Assembly: GCF_031954525.1 (NCBI RefSeq)
Contig: NZ_CP134867.1
Span: 2,976,001-3,040,000, forward strand
Reading direction: 5' to 3'
Length of the DNA stretch: 64,000 bases
From: Dyella sp. BiH032
GTDB taxonomy: Bacteria > Pseudomonadota > Gammaproteobacteria > Xanthomonadales > Rhodanobacteraceae
Below are positions 59,128 to 64,000 of the stretch, one piece after another (the stretch's first letter is position 1; each line of letters starts with the position of its first letter). The translations under genes were made by a program, and so were the position numbers. Under the pieces are notes generated by a model. It was not told the origin of the DNA, ran no database searches, and saw only the letters and a list, made by a program, of their open reading frames with translations.

Positions 59128-61104
59128 TCAGTCCTTCTCGGGCGCCGCCGGCACCACGGTCAGCACGATCTTCGACGGATAGGTCCCGCCGTGGTGCACC
59201 GCGTTGTGCGCGATCACGCCGTCAGTCTCGTCGTAGTTGTTGCCACCCGTGTTGAGGTTGCGGTCGAAGCGCGGGAAGTTGCTGCTGGACACCGCTACGC
59301 GCAGCTTGTGGCCGGGCTTGAAGTAGTAGCTGGTGTCGATCGGCTGGAACGTCACCGGATACACCTCGCCGGGCTTCATCCACGCAAGCGGCTTGTCGTA
59401 GCCGTTGCGATAGCGCATGCGCTGGATGTTCTCGGTGACGTTGAAGGCACGGCCGTCCGGGTACACGTCGATCACCTTGAAGGTGAAGTCGGTGTCCTTG
59501 GCGCTGGACGAGACCTGCAGGGTCACGGTGATCGGCCCGCTGACCTCGGTGCCTTCCTTGAACGGCTCGGTGTCGTACACCAGCACGTCGTTGCGGGCCT
59601 CTTCCTTGCGCTGGTCGTACGAGCCGAACTTCACCGCGTTGCCCTGGCAGCAACCGCCGCCGCCATAGGTAGGCACGGGATTCATCGGGTCATAGACGAA
59701 CTGGTCGGGCTGGTCGTCTCCACCCGCCTGTTCCACCAGCTTGCCGTCGCCGTACAGCGTGTTCGCCTTGCCGCCGCTGGTGAAGTAGAGCGTCTTCGCC
59801 GTCGCGCCGGCCGGCGGCCAGGTGTCGGCCTTCTTCCACTCGTTCTTGCCCATCAGGTAGTACATCACCTTGGGCTGCTTCTTTACCGCTTCGCTGTCCT
59901 CGCCCTTGAGAAAGCGGTCGAACCAGCCGAACACCAGCGCGTCGTAGTCGAAGCGCGCGTCACCCATGTCCAGGTCGCCGACCATGGTGTGCTCGGTGGC
60001 GCGGGTATAGGCGCAATGCAGCACCGGCGCGATGACCGCGTACTGCTCGTCGGCGATGGCCTTCGGCGCGGTGCGGCGCACTTCGTTGTAGGCGGCCAGG
60101 TTCGGCGACACCGACACGTCGAACCAGCTCATGAACCACAGGCCCGGCTTGGCGATCTTCATGTTGTCGTGCCACAGCCCGCCCTTGTACCAGGCCGGAT
60201 CGTTCGGCGCGCGCGCGATCATGTTGCCGCCGGTGGCCACCGGCATGCGCGTCTCGAAGATGCCCGGCGGGCCGCCGACGGCCTTGATGATGTCCTTCTC
60301 CGGCAGGTGCCAGAACGCCTTGTCCCAGTCCACCGGCGGCATCTGCGGCGCCAGGTCGTAGAAGCGCGAGGCGTTGGCCAGCTCGGCCTGCGTGTAGTTG
60401 GCCGAGAACAGCGGCCGCACCTGGTTCTGGATGCCGTAGTCGTAGATCCACGCAATGAACAGCATCTGCACCGCTCCACCGCGGTACCAGTTGCCCTGCT
60501 CGTAGTACGGGCCGACCCGGCCCACGCCGGCGCCGAAGCCCTGCACGTTGAAGGTGGCCAGCGCCGGTTCGTTCTGCGCCACCACCGCCATCTGCCACTC
60601 CGCGGTGGACGAGCAGCCGGTGGTGCCCACCTTGCCGCTGGACCATGGCTGCGAGGAAATCCAGCGCACCGCGTCCACGCCGTCGGTGATCGGCGCGCCG
60701 AGGATGTCGTAGTTGCCTTCGGAGAAGAAATGGCCGCGCTCGTTCATCTCGACATAGGCGTAGCCATGCTTCACCGCATCGAGCGCGCGCTTCATGTCGC
60801 GCGGGGCGCCGAGTTTCACGTCCCAGTAATTGAAGTTGTACGGCGTGCGCGAAAAGATCGTCGGCACCTTGCCTGCGCTCTTGGGCCGGTAGATGTCCGC
60901 GGCCATGCGCTTGCCGTCGCGCATCTTCACCATCACCTTGCGGTCGACCACCGCCACCTCTTCCAGCTCTTTCTCGGTGGCGTTGCGCTTGGCGATCTGC
61001 TCGGCCTGCGGGTCCTTGGCCTGGGCCATGGCGGTGTAAGGCAGCGCCATGCAGAAGGTGGCGGCCATGGCGCCGGCGAATGAAGCCAGATGCGTGCGTC
61101 GCAT
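59128..61104 (-). CDS. CocE/NonD-family hydrolase, secreted
   Basis: 658 aa from ATG 61104, with GGGGAGA upstream. A signal peptide ends near [10 protein letters not shown]. The alpha/beta-hydrolase core has the block [20 protein letters not shown] followed by the nucleophile elbow GCSSTAEW (Ser165; the usual G-x-S-Y-x-G is altered). The C-terminal jelly-roll (X-Pro dipeptidyl-peptidase C-terminal-like) includes [33 protein letters not shown] and the end block [23 protein letters not shown]. Homologues include cocaine esterase, glutaryl acylase and X-Pro peptidases. Acyl or peptide hydrolysis in the periplasm is inferred. It heads the operon with the LytS/LytTR pair. Confidence 0.87.
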   Translation of the reverse strand: MRRTHLASFAGAMAATFCMALPYTAMAQAKDPQAEQIAKRNATEKELEEVAVVDRKVMVKMRDGKRMAADIYRPKSAGKVPTIFSRTPYNFNYWDVKLGAPRDMKRALDAVKHGYAYVEMNERGHFFSEGNYDILGAPITDGVDAVRWISSQPWSSGKVGTTGCSSTAEWQMAVVAQNEPALATFNVQGFGAGVGRVGPYYEQGNWYRGGAVQMLFIAWIYDYGIQNQVRPLFSANYTQAELANASRFYDLAPQMPPVDWDKAFWHLPEKDIIKAVGGPPGIFETRMPVATGGNMIARAPNDPAWYKGGLWHDNMKIAKPGLWFMSWFDVSVSPNLAAYNEVRRTAPKAIADEQYAVIAPVLHCAYTRATEHTMVGDLDMGDARFDYDALVFGWFDRFLKGEDSEAVKKQPKVMYYLMGKNEWKKADTWPPAGATAKTLYFTSGGKANTLYGDGKLVEQAGGDDQPDQFVYDPMNPVPTYGGGGCCQGNAVKFGSYDQRKEEARNDVLVYDTEPFKEGTEVSGPITVTLQVSSSAKDTDFTFKVIDVYPDGRAFNVTENIQRMRYRNGYDKPLAWMKPGEVYPVTFQPIDTSYYFKPGHKLRVAVSSSNFPRFDRNLNTGGNNYDETDGVIAHNAVHHGGTYPSKIVLTVVPAAPEKD

Positions 61105-61131
61105 GTTTGTCTCCCCGGGAACGATCGCGGG

Positions 61132-61158
61132 ACTATAACCTGCCGTGGCGGCGGGCAA
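61132..61158 (-). promoter_or_regulatory. Candidate promoter of the CocE-hydrolase operon
   Basis: On the minus strand TTGCCC (61158 to 61153) and TATAGT (61137 to 61132) are separated by 15 bp, slightly short, and sit 28 bases before the start codon. Confidence 0.4.
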
Positions 61159-61235
61159 CCCTGTCAGGAGGCACATGCGCGGCCGCATCTTGGTGTCGCC
61201 TTATGGCTGCTTGTCTCGTCCCTGGCGGGGCGAGC

Positions 61236-61727
61236 GCGTAGGTTGGGGTGAGCTTGCGAACCGCAATGGGCGCTAAGGGTCGCCTCGCCCTCATGTACTC
61301 GTCATTCCGGCGCAGGCCGGGACCCGGTGCGAGGCGGTCGCCAGTCTGGTCTCGCCCCTCGCGGGGCGAGGGTTTCGCTCCCCTGCCGGAGAGCGAGTTA
61401 CTTCTTCTTGCTTGCCCAAGAAGAAGTAACCAAGAAGAAGGGCCCCCTGCGCGGCGCCCTCCGCAGCCTTCGCTGCTGCGGGTGCGTTGAGGGCTGGCCG
61501 GGCTTTTCGACAGGGCATCCTGCCCTGATCGAAAAGGCGGGGACATCCCTGTCCCCGCCCGCCTTCGGCGGCCTGATCGTCCAACCCTCACCGCCGCGAA
61601 GGGAACCCGGGAGAACAAGAGCGTTACGGAGCGTCGCTTCGCTCGCTCTTGTTGGGTCGTTGGCTGCTTGCCGCGGTACTGCACTTCTCCTTCTCCCCTC
61701 CGGGGAGAAGGCGGGATGAGGGGCGGG
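61236..61727. repeat. Dispersed 0.5-kb structured intergenic element, copy 2
   Basis: Second full copy of the element at 18142-18659, same orientation, about 492 bases. It keeps the hairpin chain: CTCGCCCC-TCGC-GGGGCGAG; GTTACTTCTTCTTG / CAAGAAGAAGTAAC (61397-61430, 14 bp, loop CTTGCC); CTTTTCGA-CAGGGCA / TGCCCTG-A-TCGAAAAG (61503-61536); GGCGGGGAC/GTCCCCGCC; ACAAGAGCG/CGCTCTTGT; and CTTCTCCCC-TCC-GGGGAGAAG (61690-61710). Differences from copy 1 in two stems are compensated on the partner strand. It separates the CocE operon from the effector-like genes. Confidence 0.85.
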
Positions 61728-61785
61728 TGCTCGCGGGAACGCTTCTGCGACAGCGCGCTTCTGCACGAGCACGACAACGAACCAC

Positions 61786-62865
61786 TCAATCCTTGTACCG
61801 CTTGATCATCCCACTCACCGGCGTCGGCGCCGGTGAGCCGCCGAACATGCCGTGCCAGGCCTTGGTGGCGACGGAGCGCTTGTCGAACAGGGCGTCGCTT
61901 TGCGCGATCGTCTCGTCCAGATGCCCGGGGCGCAGGCCGCTGTAGTTCGTGCGCAGGGCGAGTCCATGTTCCTGGCGCAAGGCGTTCTCGCTGGGGTTGA
62001 ACGCGCCGCGTGGCGTGCGGCTCAATCCCACTGTCTCGAATTCCTCCTGGTGGTGGCCGGCCTGCTGCACCACGTTCATCAGATGCTGGCCCAGCCGCAG
62101 GTTGTCCTTCGGTTCCACGATCGCGCCCTGCGAGAGCGGATCGTGGAACAAGGGATGGTTGGCCTGGTTGAGCTGCGGCACACCGACCGCCTTGCCGTGC
62201 GCCAGGCGATGCGCGTGCACCATTTCGTGGCCCAGGCCGATGAAGCGGTTGGCCGTGGCCGCGTTGGGATCGATGCGCACCTCGCTGCCCCAGCCGCGCC
62301 CTTCCCTGCCGTCGAACCGGTAACCCTCCGTCATACCTTGCCCGATGTGCGGCGAGTTCATGTTCGAGGTGTCGCCGGCCTTCAGCGAACGGATGTACAC
62401 CTTGGCCTGATCGCCGGCATGGGCGCGGTTCTGCGCGGTGCGGGTGTCGATCTCCGTCATCATCCGGCGGCCGACCGGCTGGCTCATCAGCGTGTGCATC
62501 GAGCTTCGGGCATCCCGCGCCAGATCCATGAATGCGCCGACGTCCTGCCCCGCCGCCCGCTTGGCCTGCACATTGTTCAATTCGCCGTGGACGCGCACCT
62601 CCTCCACCGGCTTGAGCTTCTGCTTCTGCGCACGCAGCAGCTCCGGCGTGAAGCCGGCCTGCGGCGAACGTGCTACCCGCGCCACCACCGGCGCCCAGCG
62701 CTGGGAGATGTTCGTGCGCTTGCCGCTCTCGTTGGCCTTGGCCAGCCGGTTGGTGATGTGGTCGACGAAACGCTGCTCGCGTTTGGCGAGCGTGGGCGCC
62801 ACGCCCCGGCTGTTCGCCTCGGCGAACTTGTTGGCGATCCTCGTCCTCAGGCTCTCTTTGGGCAT
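61786..62865 (-). CDS. M91-type zinc metallopeptidase, effector-like
   Basis: 359 aa. The zinc motif HEMVH is at 213-217 in IGLGHEMVHAHRLAHGK. A downstream acidic element EEFETVGLS (about 274-282) precedes the block ENALRQEHGLALRTNYSG. This order (HExxH, E-E-x-x-T-V/I-G-L, E-N-x-I/L-R-x-E-H-G-x-x-L-R-x-x-Y) is the pattern I know from M91 peptidases, the family of the type III effectors NleD and HopH1. No signal peptide; the N-terminal 200 residues are helical and basic and may carry a secretion/translocation signal. In NleD the reaction is cleavage of host MAP kinases; here the target is unknown. It is the last of at least three same-strand effector-like genes. Confidence 0.78.
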   Translation of the reverse strand: MPKESLRTRIANKFAEANSRGVAPTLAKREQRFVDHITNRLAKANESGKRTNISQRWAPVVARVARSPQAGFTPELLRAQKQKLKPVEEVRVHGELNNVQAKRAAGQDVGAFMDLARDARSSMHTLMSQPVGRRMMTEIDTRTAQNRAHAGDQAKVYIRSLKAGDTSNMNSPHIGQGMTEGYRFDGREGRGWGSEVRIDPNAATANRFIGLGHEMVHAHRLAHGKAVGVPQLNQANHPLFHDPLSQGAIVEPKDNLRLGQHLMNVVQQAGHHQEEFETVGLSRTPRGAFNPSENALRQEHGLALRTNYSGLRPGHLDETIAQSDALFDKRSVATKAWHGMFGGSPAPTPVSGMIKRYKD

Positions 62866-62889
62866 ATGCCTTCTCCTGCGGTGTGTGGA

Positions 62890-63495
62890 CTACAGCCGGG
62901 TGAATGTCAGCTTGTGGTACGTACGCGTGTTGTTCGCGCGGTTCTTCACGCTCACCATGTAGACGCGCTTGGTCGCCCTGCCCTGCTGGTTGTAATCCTC
63001 ACGCATTACCAATCCGCCGCGCTTGGCCGTGGGACTCTTGTCGTTGGCTGCGGTCACTGCCTCGATCAACCGGCCGATGCGGTTCTCGATGCGCTTGTGT
63101 CCGCTGGTGTTGATCCGTTTCGTTTCGTTGATCAGATTCAGCGCGCTGCTCGGCCCGCCGAAGATGTCGGGAACCAGGTGCGACTTGTGTCCGCCGCCGG
63201 GGGGAGCGAAGCCGGGGTTGAGGACGCCGATGGGCGCCAGGTCGGCGCGCTTGGCGCGCGGCATGCGTCGACGCAAGGAAGCCGACACGTAGGTCTTGCG
63301 AATGCCGCCGCCCTGCGCCGCCAGATAGTTTTTCTGGCGCTGCCCGAAACGGGGCACGCCGCGCGTCAGGTTGGCCTTGGTCTTGAAGGCGCCATATTCC
63401 TGCTTGGTGCTCGCCGCGTAATTGATACGCCCCACGTTGGTATGGCCGTCCTTGACGAAGGACCAGGTCCAGTTCGAGTTCTGTTTCTTGGGCAT
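62890..63495 (-). CDS. Nuclease-toxin-like protein (HLVPD/FGGP motif)
   Basis: 201 aa from MPKKQNSNWTWSF. The C-terminal 100 residues contain GGHKSHLVPDIFGGPSSALNLI (His106) followed by NETKRINTSGHKRIENRIGRLIEA. The layout H-L-v-x-D-x-F-G-G-P-x-x-x-x-N-L is that of DNA/RNA non-specific endonuclease toxins, where the His before the first Leu is catalytic. The N-terminal half is basic and unrecognised. The end (YMVSVKNRANNTRTYHKLTFTRL) is shared almost exactly with the next gene. No signal peptide. The start is 24 bases after nothing but the M91 gene's neighbourhood on the right: the M91 gene follows 24 bases downstream of this stop. No immunity-type gene is seen. Confidence 0.65.
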   Translation of the reverse strand: MPKKQNSNWTWSFVKDGHTNVGRINYAASTKQEYGAFKTKANLTRGVPRFGQRQKNYLAAQGGGIRKTYVSASLRRRMPRAKRADLAPIGVLNPGFAPPGGGHKSHLVPDIFGGPSSALNLINETKRINTSGHKRIENRIGRLIEAVTAANDKSPTAKRGGLVMREDYNQQGRATKRVYMVSVKNRANNTRTYHKLTFTRL

Positions 63496-63673
63496 GTGCG
63501 GTTTCCTTCGTAGCGCACGGAATGGGGAGAGCGGAGCGTCAATGTCCCCGGCTATTGGGCGGCGCCGTCGGCGATAGCCCACCCGCGCGTACCCGGTGCA
63601 GCCATTTGCTTCGATGCCGCTTCATTTCGCGGCATGGGGCATGGACGGCTCCTGCGGTGCGCGCCTCATCGTT

Positions 63674-64000
63674 TCAGAGCCGCGTAAAAGTCAGCTTGTG
63701 ATAGCTGCGGGTGTTGGTGTTGTGGTCCTTCACGCTCACCATGTAGGTACGCCCGGTCGGCTGCCCGCCGGGGCTGTAGGTTTCCTTGACGATCAGGCCG
63801 GCGCGGTTCCGGTTGGGATTGGTGTCGCCCGGCACCGTGCCCGCCTTGATCATGCGCGCGATGCGGTTTTCGATGGTCTTGTGCGCGCTGAGGTTGATCC
63901 GGCTCTTTTCGTTGACCAGATTGCGCTTGATGCTCGGCCCGCCGAAGCGGTCCGAGGCCAGATGCGCCTTATGCACATTGGCCGGCACGTAGTGCGGGTT
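63674..64000 (-). CDS. Second nuclease-toxin-like protein, cut by the window edge
   Basis: At least 108 codons, open to base 64000 on the minus strand, so the N-terminus is missing. It reads NPHYVPANVHKAHLASDRFGG at the edge, the same H-L-x-x-D-x-F-G-G-P motif as the neighbour, then INLSAHKTIENRIARMIKAG and the end VKDHNTNTRSYHKLTFTRL. Over the shared about 100 residues more than half of the positions are identical to the 62890-63495 protein. A tandem duplication is therefore clear. The gap between the two genes is 178 bases without another gene. Confidence 0.65.
   Translation of the reverse strand, partial: NPHYVPANVHKAHLASDRFGGPSIKRNLVNEKSRINLSAHKTIENRIARMIKAGTVPGDTNPNRNRAGLIVKETYSPGGQPTGRTYMVSVKDHNTNTRSYHKLTFTRL

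Noticed and set aside
61236..61727. Structured repeat as an insertion sequence or MITE
   Set aside because: No terminal inverted repeats bounding the block, no target-site duplication that I can identify, and no transposase frame. A mobile origin remains possible but is not supported.

Overview
The window is GC-rich chromosomal DNA (roughly two thirds G+C by eye) from a Gram-negative bacterium. The features point to the order Lysobacterales (Xanthomonadales), most likely the Rhodanobacteraceae (Dyella/Luteibacter/Rhodanobacter type). These features are: an Oar-like TonB receptor, two NodT-type tripartite pumps, a cysteine-free DksA relative, and intergenic hairpin elements of a kind I recall from that order. 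This placement is an inference; there is no rRNA, tRNA or other marker gene here. I see no insertion sequence, integrase, prophage or CRISPR array.

Layout. 1-2.2 kb: a subtilase lipoprotein and a methyltransferase. 2.2-10.3 kb: an RND efflux operon (permease, adaptor, outer-membrane factor) divergent from an OmpR-type two-component system. 10.4-21.1 kb: an Oar-like TonB receptor, a TMEM175-like channel, a cysteine-free DksA relative, a mercuric-reductase-like flavoprotein, a GGDEF membrane protein, the first copy of a 0.5-kb structured repeat, a SnoaL-like protein, a frameshifted patatin phospholipase and an XRE-type regulator. 21.5-33.2 kb: a two-gene surface locus, made of a 2640-residue DUF11/SdrD-B repeat protein translationally coupled to a 1264-residue outer-membrane barrel. 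33.7-39.5 kb: a LysE exporter and an EmrAB-NodT efflux operon divergent from a GlxA-type regulator. 39.5-57.2 kb: mostly small oxidoreductases, hydrolases, methyltransferases and regulators in short operons, including a putative SDR / alpha-beta hydrolase / cytochrome P460 cluster. 57.2-61.1 kb: a CocE-type hydrolase, LytS-type kinase and LytTR regulator operon. This is followed by a serine hydrolase whose promoter carries a 21-bp-spaced direct repeat that looks like a LytTR site. 61.2-64 kb: the second copy of the structured repeat, then an M91-type zinc metallopeptidase and two tandem paralogous nuclease-like proteins that resemble secreted effectors or toxins. The last one runs off the window.

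The two most promising observations are these. First, the dispersed 0.5-kb element (18142-18659 and 61236-61727) is a chain of hairpins, and the two copies differ by compensating changes in at least two stems, so the base pairing rather than the sequence appears to be conserved. Second, the effector/toxin-like cluster sits at the right edge with no visible immunity gene. Start codons were chosen from ribosome-binding sites, overlaps and family length. Very long antisense reading frames, caused by third-position GC bias, were ignored.
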